The notes under the pieces are model-generated. The model was not told the DNA's origin. It did not search any database and saw nothing but the letters and a program-made list of their open reading frames with translations. DNA of 64,000 nucleotides, from positions 248,001 to 312,000 of the forward strand of contig QJNS01000058.1 of the NCBI GenBank assembly GCA_004154925.1, read 5' to 3'. Below are positions 49,080-60,133 of this stretch, piece by piece; positions within the stretch are counted from its first letter, which is position 1, and each line of letters opens with the position of its first letter. The stretch comes from Monosporascus cannonballus (lineage: Eukaryota > Ascomycota > Sordariomycetes > Xylariales). Both the position numbers and the translations under genes were made by a program.

Positions 49080-49651
49080 TTAAAATTATTCTATTAATAT
49101 AATATGTAATATTTTTTATTAGGTATTTAACATCTATTAAATATTATATGCTAATTTCGTCCGTCCGGTATATTTTTCGAAATAATTAATAAAGTCCGAA
49201 AGGATTATTACCGGTAACTTTATTTTAAGGATTATATCGGGGCTATTAATAATACGTTAATTTACGCCTAAATACCGGCTAGCTAGGCAAAGGTATGGCG
49301 TTACGGTAAGGATTTCCACGCATAAAACGTATTAATAATGGTAAACTAAAATATAACTTTTACGTATATATATATCCGCTGTAAAAAATCAATAAACGAT
49401 AAAACAGTACTTAAATTCGTTACGATAGATGATTTTAATATACCTTACGAAAAATATCTGTTAACAAATTCGGGATATACCTTTGGAAAAGAAATAATTA
49501 CGCCATATTTAAACGTAAAATATTATTTAAAGAAATGGGCTGCCGTTAATTAACGCTCTTAAAATTATCAAAAACTATATAATTTAAAGTATAATTCGTT
49601 TAACGTAATAACGGAACGAATATTCGGTATCTTAAAAACCGGTGAAAAATG
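49080..49651 (+). pseudogene. Decayed PIF/Harbinger-type transposase (DDE superfamily)
   Basis: DNA transposon transposase relic on the plus strand. Within one frame, with stops, it reads FRPSGIFFEIINKVRKDYYR, then FKDYIGAINNTLIYA (family pattern D-C-I-G-A-I-D-G-T-H-I), YGKDFHA*NVLMV (R-K-x-x-x-S-Q-N-V-L), LLTNSGY (Y-L-V-D-S-G-Y), TPYLNVKYYLKKWAA (P-Y-R-x-x-R-Y-H-L-x-x-W) and ITERIFGILK (x-E-R-x-F-G-x-L-K). The motif order is that of HARBI1-like DDE endonucleases common in fungi. Two catalytic Asp positions now read Asn (first at 49248-49250). Terminal repeats were not found, so element limits are unknown. The 5' limit given is approximate. Confidence 0.78.
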
Positions 49652-50943
49652 ATAAAAATAAACGCGGCCGAATACGTCATAAATAATTAGGTACTTTTTA
49701 TATATACGTTAATAACGATTTACAATTTCGCAAATTAACTTAAAGCCATATTTGATAATTAAAAAAATAATAATAGGATAAATAGCTATGAAATTACTCG
49801 AATCCTTAAATTCGTTACCTATTTTAACGTATTACTTTCGTAACGGAATAAAGAAAGTATGTTATTTGCAGGTTTTTCGAACGATAAATTAAGTTTAACA
49901 ATAAATATTTTTAAGGATTGTATAATAATAACAATATGGATTAATTATTATGCGTAATAAAGAAAATTTATATAAAAATGGTTAAAAAAGTAATTATAGC
50001 AAAAGAATTATTAGCAATTTTAATAATATGGAAACGTATATATAGGTTATAATCCAAATAATAAATTAAAAACATTAAAATTATATATATAAATTTAATA
50101 AATTTTTACCGAAAATAATAATATTTTAAAATATTTTAAAGCAATAGTTATAGATTTTTCGAAATTAACTATATAAAGTTTTTTTATACTTCTACCTATA
50201 TATATTAACAGTTTAGTTAATTTATATTAACTTAAATATGAACGCGTTATAATAATCTTTTACATTTTCTATATTATTTTTTATTTAAAGTAATACTTAA
50301 TAATTAAGAAGGTTTTTCCCGAAATGTTTTTTTAATTTTATTTTATCAGCCGACGTAAAGCTATTTAAATTTAATTAATCGATTATTTTTATTATTTTCT
50401 TAAATTCCGTAAATATCTTTAGGTTTTCGATAAACTTCGTTAACGTTTAAGAGATAATTTTAAACGAATTAATTACGTTCAAAAAGCCCTTATTATTGTC
50501 TTTTTTTCGTTTTCGAAAAAGATTCGAAAAAACGCCGTAACGATTTTAAAATGCTTAGGATATTTGGGATATTTAGGAAAACTTTTAGGTAACCCGATTT
50601 TAAGTAAGTTAAATCGTAACCCGAAATATTACAAAGTTTTTGAATACTTTAAAATTACTAGTTCTTTTTAGGTTTCGCTTATTATCATTATTTCGAATAA
50701 TCCTTTTGCTTTTAACGCATAATAACTTCCGGAAGGTTACCGCGAATTTAGTTTGTTATTACCTTTAAGCTTAAGTTATTTTTTTTATAGCCGTACAGGG
50801 CCCAAATACGCTTTCATACTTTTTCCATAACGAATATTTTGTTAATTCGATTTATTTCGTCTTAGGGTTCTATAAATATTACTGTTTTCAAAAATTATCG
50901 TTAACGTGGAAAGTTTTTATAGCTTTACTAAAATAAAATCTTG
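49652..50943. other. AT-rich sequence after the Harbinger relic
   Basis: May contain the rest of the Harbinger-type element, but no second frame, terminal repeat or other gene is readable. It ends at the TGACGGC edge of the A3 LTR. Confidence 0.5.
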
Positions 50944-51331
50944 TGACGGCTAGGCGGTTTAACCAACTATTAAACCTTAAGTTAACGGGTTTATGTTGGC
51001 AGGAGTATCGTAGGAATCTAAGTAATAGATATAGTAACGTGTTACGTTTCGTAATACTAAGGGTGCCTTGGGTAACGAATTATTATTATAAGTTAAAGCT
51101 ATTTAAACTATGGAATTAATATGCGTATATATCTTTATCTTGGCTTAAGGTATTTAAGCGGCTTAAACTCTTAAGCCCGTTAAGCCCTTTGAGCTTTCCC
51201 GTTGGCTCAAGGGGCTTAAGGTATTTGGCGCCTTAAGACCTTTAAGCCAGTTACGTAACGTTTTGGCTTAGGTCGGAGTTAACCTTTTCGTAATCCCGAC
51301 CGTTTGAAAAAAAGTTAAAACCGTTAGGTCA
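50944..51331 (-). repeat. 3' LTR of copy A3, U3 type B
   Basis: 388 bases, TGACGGC to TTAGGTCA. The U3 part (about 51150-51331) is packed with GGCTTAAG/CTTAAGCC-type motifs and is far less mutated than R/U5. It aligns with 57262-57649 and, inverted, with 59739-60127. Confidence 0.85.
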
Positions 51332-51337
51332 TAATAC

Positions 51338-51355
51338 GATTTCCCCTTTTCCAGG
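51338..51355 (-). other. Polypurine tract of copy A3
   Basis: The minus strand reads GGAAAAGGGGAAATCG just before the 3' LTR, the expected position of the plus-strand DNA primer of a retroelement. Confidence 0.5.
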
Positions 51356-51417
51356 ATTTTTGTCCTTAAAGATCAAATTATTTGTTTGTTAATTTTGGTA
51401 AGTAACCTTTTTTTTAT

Positions 51418-52044
51418 ATGCTTATTATATTAGGCCGAATTAAAAAATCTCGTTCCCGTAAATATATTAACGCTTTAATTTTTTCACAACGTATTAAACG
51501 TTTTGGTTTTAAAATATCTTTTTGTTTCCGTTATAAAAAGGAAAATGCGAAATGTAAAATGGCTCGAAGGTTTTTAAAATGTACGTAGTATATTTATTAT
51601 GGGGATTCTTATAACGTTTTTGGTTTTTCGGAAATCGAATATCAAAAACTTTTTGACGAGGAGAACCGTTTAGAACGTAAAAAGAAATAAGTTCGTAAAA
51701 TGTTACGCGTTACCGTTAATAAGTTGGATCGTTTGCAAAAATAAAGGCGGTTATTTCGTTACCGTGGTATGGAAATATTTCGTTACGGTATTTAAGGTGC
51801 GGAGGCCATAAAGAAATTTAAGCGTTTTAAAAAAGAATAAAAATAATTAAAAGCTGCCATTACGGTTATTACGTTAATACAGGCCGCGGCCGATTAGTCC
51901 GATATCCTAGATATTAATTGGTTAATTTTTGATTAGGACGCGTCCGTCGTTATTGGTAAAAGTTTTTTAATAGGCGCTAGGCGCTAATAAAGTTTTTGGC
52001 AAATTTTTAAGTATTTTCGGAATCCGGGTCCTTTTTTTATTTAA
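51418..52044 (+). pseudogene. Antisense accessory frame beside the 3' LTR of A3
   Basis: Plus-strand frame, opposite to gag-pol, between the 3' LTR and the end of pol. From ATG 51418-51420 a single frame runs 209 codons to TAA 52042-52044, with internal TAA/TAG codons at plausible former Gln/Trp positions and no frameshift. The early part is basic with Cys spaced through it. The middle (about residues 75-140) is rich in Glu, Lys, Arg and Leu and looks coiled-coil. The tail reads AAADXSDILDINW, DXDASVVIGKSF and GARRXX (X marks a stop). The tail is conserved in copy A2 at about 9475-9662. It resembles the small hypothetical proteins annotated beside fungal Gypsy elements. The function is unknown. 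Confidence 0.6.
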
Positions 52045-55000
52045 TTAAATATTAAGTAAATCCGTTTTGTTTTCGTATATCGAATATTATCTTTATTTCG
52101 GATACTTATTTATTTTTTACTTTTATATTATTTTGTACCGTGTGTAGTTTAATTATATCCGTTATTAATTTAAATAAGGAAATATAAAAAATTAAATAAA
52201 GTTTAATTTTCGGTAAAAATTCCAATTAATAATTATTTTCTGAGATTTTCTTGGCGATTTTATATGGACCGATATATTTAAAATCGAGTTTTTTGTAGCA
52301 AAAAAAATTTTTTTTTCGAAAATTAATTTTTTTAATTGTTTTTAATTATAATATTTATTTATTTGATTTCGTACGAATTTTAATTTTATTTTTATTTTTT
52401 CGTATAATTATCTTAATTATTTTAACGTAAGGATTATTTTAATATTAATTAGATTATTATTGCATATTTTTTTATAAATTTTTGAAATAAAATTAAAATT
52501 TACGTTTGCAAATATTATTTTGATATTTTCGTAATAGTTAATATTATAAGTTAACTATATAATCGGTAATTTTTTGACTTAGTTATTTTGTTTATAATTA
52601 ATATAATATTATAAGTAAATTTTGAAAATTTAATTTATTTATTTTCTTTATTTATTTATTTAAAGTTGAAATGTGTTAGAAAATTTATGATTTAAGCCGA
52701 TTTGTACTATAAGCCCTTATTAAAATATAAATACGAATATCGATTTTTTATTTAATACGATTTTTATTAATAATTCGTATATATTAAAAATATATTTAAA
52801 GAAAATATATGCCAGTTATTTGGCGTTTATGTCCTCGTAATATGGTAAAAAATAAGAAAATTTCGTAAATCGATCGACGATTACGAAAATATTATCGTAA
52901 TGTATTTTTATAATTAAACTTTTTAATATAGGAAGTTTAGTAATAAAATTGAATATAATTAAGTATTATAATCGTTTTATAATTAGTAATGCTTATAATT
53001 TTTCGTATAACTTATATTATCGAGTTTTTACTTTAACGCAAATATCGTATTGCCGTATAATTTTTTATACCGTTAATGTTATTTTAAGAAAAGAATATAT
53101 GCGTTAAAATCGTTTTAGAATTTTGTGGATTTCTAGTTATCCGTATAATTAATGTTTGTATATTTTTTGTATTAAATCTTTTTAATATTTTTCCGCAATT
53201 TATATTTTATTTTGTTTTTAATTTTTTTGAAAATTATTATTATATTGCTGAATTCTTTAATATATATTAAAAGGTACTGCCCAAATCGTCGTAATTTGGC
53301 ATAAGCGTAAATATTTTTTTATAATAATATCAAAAATTATATGGTTAATTTTAACTAATTTCTTTTCGAGGTTCGGTCGTTTATTTAAAGTATTTACTTT
53401 ACCGTTTTCTGATTTTTTTTATTAATAATAACGAAATCGAAGTTCGCCAAGTTTTCCGCGTAACAAAAATATCGTCCTATAAGTTTTTTGGTTTTAATAA
53501 ATCGGGTAAAATTTTGATAATCCGTATAAACCTTAATTTGGTATAAATTTTCCTTTAGGAAATATCTAAATTTCCGAAATGACATAATAATAATTATAAA
53601 TTCCTTATTTAAAATGCCGTAATTAAATTCGTTTTTTTTTAATTTATACGAAAAAAATTTAATAAGGTATAATTTACTTTAATTATTTTATTATTTAATT
53701 ATTACGTTTAACGCATAATCCGAAATATCGGTTTTTAATTAACGGGGTAATTTAAATCGTACATAATTAATATTCGCTCGTTAATAATTATATTTTTAAT
53801 ATCCTAAAATATTTTTTCCGTATTTGGCATTTATTTAAATTCCTTTTTTTTATAAAAGTTATTCAGGATATAATTATTTTGCTAAAACTTCGAATAAATT
53901 TCCTATAATAATTGGCGAATCCAAAAAATACCCGTACCTTTTTGATTATCGTTAATATTTGTTATTTTGTAATTATAACGAATTTTTTAAGGTTTATTTT
54001 AATATATTCTGAAATAATAATATATCTTAAATATTTTATTTTTTTATATATGGAATTAACATTTCTTTAAGTTAATAAGTAATTTTGCGTTTTATAAAAC
54101 TTAAAAAATTTTATAAACGTATTTTGCGTATATTTTTTTTATCTTTAAGAAAATAAAAATATTATCAAAATAGCAAACGACGAAAATATCGAAATATTTT
54201 CGTAATACGTAATTAATTATTCGTTAAAAAGTTGCTGGTACATTTATAAATCTTATTAATATAACCAAATATTTAAATAATTTGTATTTTGTCTTAAAAG
54301 CTATTTTTTATTTATATCCTTTTTAATTTTAATAAAGTTATATCCATTTTTAAAGTTAAATATTATAAATTATGTAATTCCATAAAGTTAATTTTTTATT
54401 TCCGTAATTAAGGGTAATAATATTTAATATTTAATAATAATATCGTTTAAATATTAATAATTAACCACAAGTTATAATTTCCCATTTTTCTTAGGTACGA
54501 AGAATACAAGGTATTTTGCCGGTAATTTCGAAAGTCGAATTTATTTTTTTTATAACCAATTTTCCAGGTATTCTTTAAGAATACGTCATTCGTTTCCATT
54601 AAGATTATAAATAAGGTAAAACTTTGTTAAAAATCCTTTTTTAAAAATTATTTCATAATTCTATTTTTTATATTCTGGTAATTTCGTATCGAGCTTCTTT
54701 TTAAAAAACTATTTATATCTATGGTATTATAATAACATATTAATTAAATTTTCTAATTCCTTAAGTTATTACTTTTATTATTTGAAATTATTATTTAATT
54801 ACTTTAATTTCGTTTTAATAATAATAACGATATGTTATATTTTTTTAATACTTGTTTTTTTTATATTTTGTTCCCTTGGGTAATAAGGTATTTATCGTAT
54901 CCTTATGCCTACATTCGTTATCATTATTAATCAAATATTAAAATCTTAATTTTCTTTTTTTATTTATTAATATAAAATAAAATAAAATTTACCTGGTTAA

Positions 55001-57199
55001 TTCCGCTATTAATCAAAATTCCGTATTAGCACATCCAAAATAATCTTAAGATTATATCGCAATTTTCGAATAAAACGATATTGAAATTAACCGTTTAATA
55101 TCGTCCTTAGATAAGAATTTCGAAATAATTAATTTTGCGTATAATTTTTCTATTATCGTAAACGAATTTCTAATTTTCGGTATTCGTCGTTATATAAGGT
55201 TTTAACTTATATCTTTATAATAATTTAAGCTTATTAGCCATATTTAATATAATATAATTTCCGCCTAAAGTTTCGTAATCCACTATTGCAATATATTAAT
55301 GCGTTCCGATTCGTATTTCTAAGGTCATAAAGTTATTAACGTTTTTTATCGTCGTATTTAAAGGCCTTTTTGGGAATTCCCTTTAATTTCTTTAGGTTTC
55401 GTCATTTTACGGCTTTTTTATAAGTAACTTTTTTCTTTTAATTCCTATGCGAATCTATTAAGCTTTGCTTATATTTTTTCGTTTAACGTATTAAACTGCT
55501 ATATCTATTATTATTGTCGGCGTATTATTCCTTCGAACCGTATTACTTATTGCTGGTTTTTTTATAATTCTTTTCCATATTAAATAAATTGTGTTTTTAT
55601 ATTTACAATTACATCCCATTATACGTTATTTTAGCTATCGTTCCAGAGATTTCTTATAAATTAACGTATTTTTTCCTTAATAGCCTTTTTTTCGTAAAGA
55701 TTTATAATAAATACTAATTAAAAATAAAGGTCTATAATAACTTTTTAATAATGCTTTTTTATCGTACGTTAAATTAATTCTTTTTCCGTTTAATAATTAT
55801 ATTATCCGTAACAACAAAAAGGGTTTTCCTATAGGCATTATTTTCTTTTAAGCTAATTTTTCGTTTCGGCTAATTATTAAATATTTTTTGGGGTTATGGT
55901 TCGAAATTATCGATATTATTATTCGTCGTTTTTGTTATGCCCGGTATAATTTAAAAAGTTAAATCCCTTATAGTATATACGGGTAATTCGTACATAAATA
56001 TGTTATTTCCATTTTTCGTAATCGGGATATTCTCGTCGTCGACAATATATGGCATATATTTTGCCGTATAAATCGGGGGTTCCGGGATAAACTTTTTTTA
56101 TTTAATTTTGGTATTTACGTAATCATTTTTATAACGCTTTTTGCCGTATTCGTAATACCTGTTAAATTAACTTTTTAACTTTTCGTATTTTTTGTCGGAA
56201 TTTTTATCGTAATAATCCTTATTAAGCCTTTTGCTTAGGGCTTAATATATACTTGGCTTAAATTATATTAATAACTTTATCATTATTTCCTTAATTATTC
56301 CTGGATTATTCTTCCGGTATAAAAGTCCAATTATCTTATTATGGCTTTTTGGGCTTTTTGCATTTATAAGTTTTATGTCCCATTTTGCCATAATTAAAAT
56401 ATTTAATCTGGTTCCAATTTTATCTGTAAGTAACGCCGAATTCCATAAATCCTAGCGCCGTTTTATCAAAAATAAAGGATATATCTTATTTTTCCCCTGA
56501 TGGAATTTATATCCCGAATATAAGGAATATTATCCTTTTATTTCTTATCGTTTTTTTAAATTATTAATTATTAATTTTAATTACTTTTACGATATACCGA
56601 TTTAAAGCAATTAATCATTCGATCCGAATAATCTTATTTTTTACATTATTTTTTAAACTTTTATAAAATATGTCGATAAAAATATCGGTTTCGTTATTTC
56701 CTTATCCGGCCTTAGCCGCAAGATTTTTAAAAATTATAGCATACTTAAATATAAATCTTTTTTATCGGAATTATAGGAATTATTAAACCGTTAATCGTTT
56801 TTTATCCGGATTACCGAAATTATCGCATATTTTATTTTCGAAATTAATATAAGTTAAAAAAATTTCGTTAATAAAACTTTTTCTATTTGCTTTTTTTATT
56901 TTTAAAATTTTTTTTATAACGGGTTCAAACTAATTAACCGTATCTTTTATTAAGCATACTTTTACTATTAAAACCATATCCGCTGGGTTATTAAGGTTTA
57001 GGAAACGAAAGTAAACTTATGCCTAAATTAAGAAGATTTAAAGATTACCTTTTCCATCGTAAGGTTCTGGCTTTTTTGGCTTTATACGGGCGAAAGAAAA
57101 TTAGGCAGGCGTAACCTTAAGTTATCGGACTTTTTTTTCCAGCTCCTAAATCCGAACTTAAAGCTGCTAAATAAAGGTTTCCTAAATATTAATTAACAT
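52045..57199 (-). pseudogene. Decayed gag-pol of copy A3
   Basis: Minus strand. The gag start is at 57199-57197. The gag zinc knuckle at 56401-56360 reads Y-F-N-Y-G-K-M-G-H-K-T-Y-K-C with CX2CX4HX4C spacing: the His and last Cys survive, the first two ligands are Tyr. Reverse transcriptase lies around 54090-54420 and the RNase H/integrase part towards 52045, by collinearity with A1 and A4. Stops occur throughout. Between them, A1 and A3 keep different ligands, which confirms the ancestral CCHC motif. Confidence 0.78.
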
Positions 57200-57261
57200 T
57201 TTAACAATATTGAATATTACTTAGAATTTAACGATATTATTAAATAAAAGTTTATAATATA

Positions 57262-57649
57262 TAACGGCTAAACGGTTTAACCAATTATTAAACCTTAAAT
57301 TAATAAGTTTATATTAATAAAAATATCGTAAAAATCTAAACAATAAATTTAATAACGTATTACGTCTCGTAATATTAAAGATATTTTAGGTAACGAATTA
57401 TTATTATAAATTAAAGTTATCTAAATTATGGAATTAATGCGTATATATATCTTTGTTTTGGCTCAAGGTACTTAAGCGGCTTAAACCCTTAAGCCCGTTA
57501 AGCCCTTTAAGCTTTTCCGCTGGCTTAAGGGGTTTAAGGTGCTTGGCGCCTTGAGACCTTTGAGCCAGTTACGTGACGTCTTGGCTTAGGTCGGAGCTAA
57601 CCCTTTCGTGGTCCCGACCGTCTAAAAAGAAGCCAAGACCGTTAGGTCA
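57262..57649 (-). repeat. 5' LTR of copy A3, U3 type B
   Basis: 388 bases, TAACGGC (from TGACGGC) to TTAGGTCA. R/U5 (57262-57450) is strongly AT-converted while U3 (57455-57649) is nearly intact and closely matches the other two type B copies. Confidence 0.85.
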
Positions 57650-58271
57650 TAATAAATCTGTTCCCTGTTATATACATATATTGTAGCTTTACGAATACGT
57701 TAAATTTTTTTTCCTAATTATACTTCTTATTTAATGTAATATTATTAAAATCCGAATTAACAACGAATAGGCCATATTTATTCAGCTTTTTGCGAATCCA
57801 AATCCATAAAAATTTTCGACACTGTCTAAAGTTTAATATTTCGTTCGTTAAAATACTTCTAAAGCAAACGTCTGCGAAAAGGATTATAAAAACGTTAATA
57901 ATTTTCTATAGCCATTTTATATTCTGACGCTTTTTGAAATTACGCAAAAAGTTTGGGAGTAAATTAATAATATCCAATACCGTTAGGTCGTAATTAACCC
58001 TTAGCATAGTTCCCGTACTTGATAACCGTACCGTTTGTATTGCTGTAAAAGAAACTTCCGTATACTTAATATCGGAACGTTAAATTCGCACAGTAAGGAA
58101 TTCCGGGCTCGTTATAACAGGGAAGCCATCACCACCCTGTAACGGTGATTCCCAGGCCTAGCTGTTCCCCTGGCTTTCTAGCAAAGCGTTAAAACGATAT
58201 ACTGATGAAGCCATTTTGAGATTCAGGTGATAATAACAATAGCTACAACCGAATATCGAAAACGTCAGAGG
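57650..58271. other. Spacer turning GC-normal, no gene recognised
   Basis: AT-rich up to about 57950, then balanced composition. It contains the hairpin-like CACCACCCTGTAACGGTG around 58130. No frame was supported. Confidence 0.45.
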
Positions 58272-58457
58272 CTAATAGCCGAGAGGGGTTGCTTTCGTAA
58301 GTAGCTTTAGAGCGCTAGGGGGTACATTGGGTGAAAAGCATGGATCCCTGGGCAAAATAGGTGGGGCGAAAATGTCACTTTTCCCTTCATCTGCCGCGAC
58401 ACCGAACTCACCCTTAGTGCCGTCTATCGTCTCATCGTCTTCCTCGAGCAGGTACAT
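58272..58457 (-). other. 61-codon open frame of unknown status
   Basis: Minus-strand frame with ATG and stop in GC-normal DNA, with an acidic start (LLEEDDETIDGTKGEF) and a Pro-rich middle. It lies about 50 bases beyond the LTR-like sequence at 58510, on the same strand, in the place where an element's first gene would begin. It could be a gag or host-gene fragment. I do not recognise it. Confidence 0.25.
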
Positions 58458-58509
58458 GTATCAGCACTAAACCCCGCAAAAGAGACCGCCTCCGAGCACG
58501 TTGCCGAGG

Positions 58510-58769
58510 TGTGGCGGCTTGGCTAGTTCGCCAACTATTAAACATAGGAGTACGGTATATGTTGGCTGTTGTATCTTGGGAATCCAAAGAAATAAGGGTA
58601 CTAGTTACCGCTCGTAATAGCAAAGGTGATTTGCGCAACGAAGTTATCTTGCAAACTGGTACTATCTTTGTTACATGAAAGGTAACGATCGTATCTATAT
58701 ACTTGTCAGACCCAGCTGAAGTCGATCAAACAGCTAGGCCTTGGTTTAGTTTGATCACCTTCTGAAACA
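58510..58769 (-). repeat. Divergent, unRIPped LTR-like sequence related to family A
   Basis: Plus strand TGTGGCGGCTTGGCTAGTTCGCCAACTATTAAAC... aligns with TGACGGCTAGGCGGTTTAACCAACTATTAAAC of family A, and further landmarks follow in order (GTATATGTTGGC, CTTGGGAATC, CGCTCGTAATA, GCAACGAAGTTAT). The far half (U3) is unrelated to types A and B. The far edge is placed at CTGAAACA by its CA end and is uncertain. Balanced composition shows it escaped RIP. Confidence 0.6.
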
Positions 58770-59162
58770 AGGCTACTTTATGCACCCCCGGTATCTTTTC
58801 CTTTTAGCTACAGCTATATTTACGTGTATAAAAGGAGGGTTCGTTATCCTTACCCTCTAACTAAGACCTTGTAGAGGTTATACAACCTTTAATACACCTT
58901 TTTTTCAGTTATATATGCTTTTGTGTATAATAGAGGGTCTCATAGTTATAAGCCCGGTCCGCATTTCTTTCTAGCCGCGCTTTAATATATTTATTATATA
59001 TATTCTATTAAAGCTATTCGGAACCTCGCTGTCCTTCCTGCGATATATTTGTTGCTCCGTTACCAAAGATATCTATCGCTTAATTATTACGCGTTTAATT
59101 ATCTTAGCCTGCTTATTTTTTGCATTATTTCTAAAGCCATAATTACCTAATTAAACCCTGAC
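58770..59162 (+). promoter_or_regulatory. Promoter-like sequence with TATAAAA
   Basis: GTGTATAAAAGGAGGG near 58836-58850 looks like a good plus-strand TATA box, followed by pyrimidine-rich stretches and a second TATA-like run (GTGTATAATAGAGGG) near 58924. It lies upstream of the decayed plus-strand frame at 59163-59615. No intact product follows. Confidence 0.3.
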
Positions 59163-59615
59163 AAATCCGTTTTAAAACGCGTTCCTAAGTATTTACTTAG
59201 GAAAAAAACCCCTAGAAAATATGATATTCTCGAATTTTACGCTAATACGAAAACTGGCATATTATAGGCATATATTAACCCTAACGTAACCCAAATACTA
59301 CCTTTATTAACGGTACCGATTTTTCTTAAGCCTTATTACTTCCAGAATAAAATAATTAATAAATATTTTTTAAATAAGCCGAATTATTCGAAATTCGAAA
59401 TGGCCTTAAAGGCATATAAGAGGAAACAGTTTTTAAATATCGTTTAAAAAAAGCATTTGCTAAAATTAATACGTTCCTAAATTAATTCGTTTATCTTAAT
59501 TATTATTAAATATTTTAAAAAAGTTATATTTCGAAAAAAATTAATAATCTTAAAAAATAAATTTAAGCTTAATAATAACGTTCGAAATTACGTAATCGAC
59601 AGTCGATATAAATAA
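59163..59615 (+). pseudogene. Decayed reading frame of unknown identity
   Basis: One plus-strand frame of 150 codons plus stop with only three internal stops (TAG or TAA at likely former Gln/Trp sites). It includes KTPRKYDILEFYANTKTGIL, then AYINPNVTQILPLL and YSKFEMALKAYKRKQFL. The composition is that of a real protein rich in Lys, Tyr and Ile. It is not homologous to the family A, B or C pieces I can read. It may be a host gene fragment or another transposon's product, degraded by RIP. Confidence 0.4.
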
Positions 59616-59738
59616 GCGTTAAAAATTAACAAAATTTAAATAAATATTTAGTTATTTATACATTGAAAAATATATATTAAAACCGCAAAATTTCAGATAT
59701 TAACCGTTTTAAGTTATTACGGCCACTTTTTATTGCTA

Positions 59739-60127
59739 TGACCTAACGGTCTTGGCTTCTTCTCAGACGGTCGGAACCACGAAAAAGGTCAGTTCCGACC
59801 TAAGCCAAGACGTTACGTAACTGGCTCAAAGGTCTTAAGGCGCCAAGCACCTTGAGCCCCTTGAGCCATCAGGAGAGCTCAAAGGGCTTAACGGGCTTAA
59901 GGGTTTGAGCCGTTTGAGCACCTTGAGCCAAGATAAGGATATATACGATCATTATTCCAATAGTTTAGATAACTTCAGCTTGCAATATAACATCGTTACC
60001 CAAGGCACCCTTGGTATTACGAGACGTGACATGTTACTGTATTTATTGCTCAGATTCCTACGATACTCCTGCCAACATAAACCCGTCGACTTAAGGTTTA
60101 ATAGTTGGTTAAACCGCCTAGCCGTCA
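59739..60127 (+). repeat. Solo LTR, U3 type B, plus orientation
   Basis: 389 bases, TGACCTAACGGTC to CCTAGCCGTCA, clean TG...CA ends and almost no RIP. No internal region is attached on either side in matching order, so it is a solo LTR or the end of a deleted element. Only CGGTTA separates it from the next LTR. The 78-codon frame inside it (59905-60141) is a by-product of the repeat. Confidence 0.85.
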
Positions 60128-60133
60128 CGGTTA

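Larger units (their letters stand above)
50944..57649 (-). mobile_element. Gypsy family A, copy A3 (complete length, RIP-decayed)
   Basis: The only family A copy fully inside the window and uninterrupted: 6.7 kb, with LTRs of 388 bases at each end (50944-51331 and 57262-57649) bounded by TG(A)CGGC and AGGTCA on the plus strand. Read on the minus strand: 5' LTR 57649-57262, gag from an ATG at 57199-57197, pol, then an antisense accessory frame (51418-52044), a purine-rich tract (minus strand of about 51338-51355) and the 3' LTR. No clear target-site duplication is left. It carries U3 type B, unlike A1 and A2. Confidence 0.85.

Noticed and set aside
58432..58638. 68-codon minus-strand frame
   Set aside because: It runs through the LTR-like sequence at 58510 and lacks any motif.
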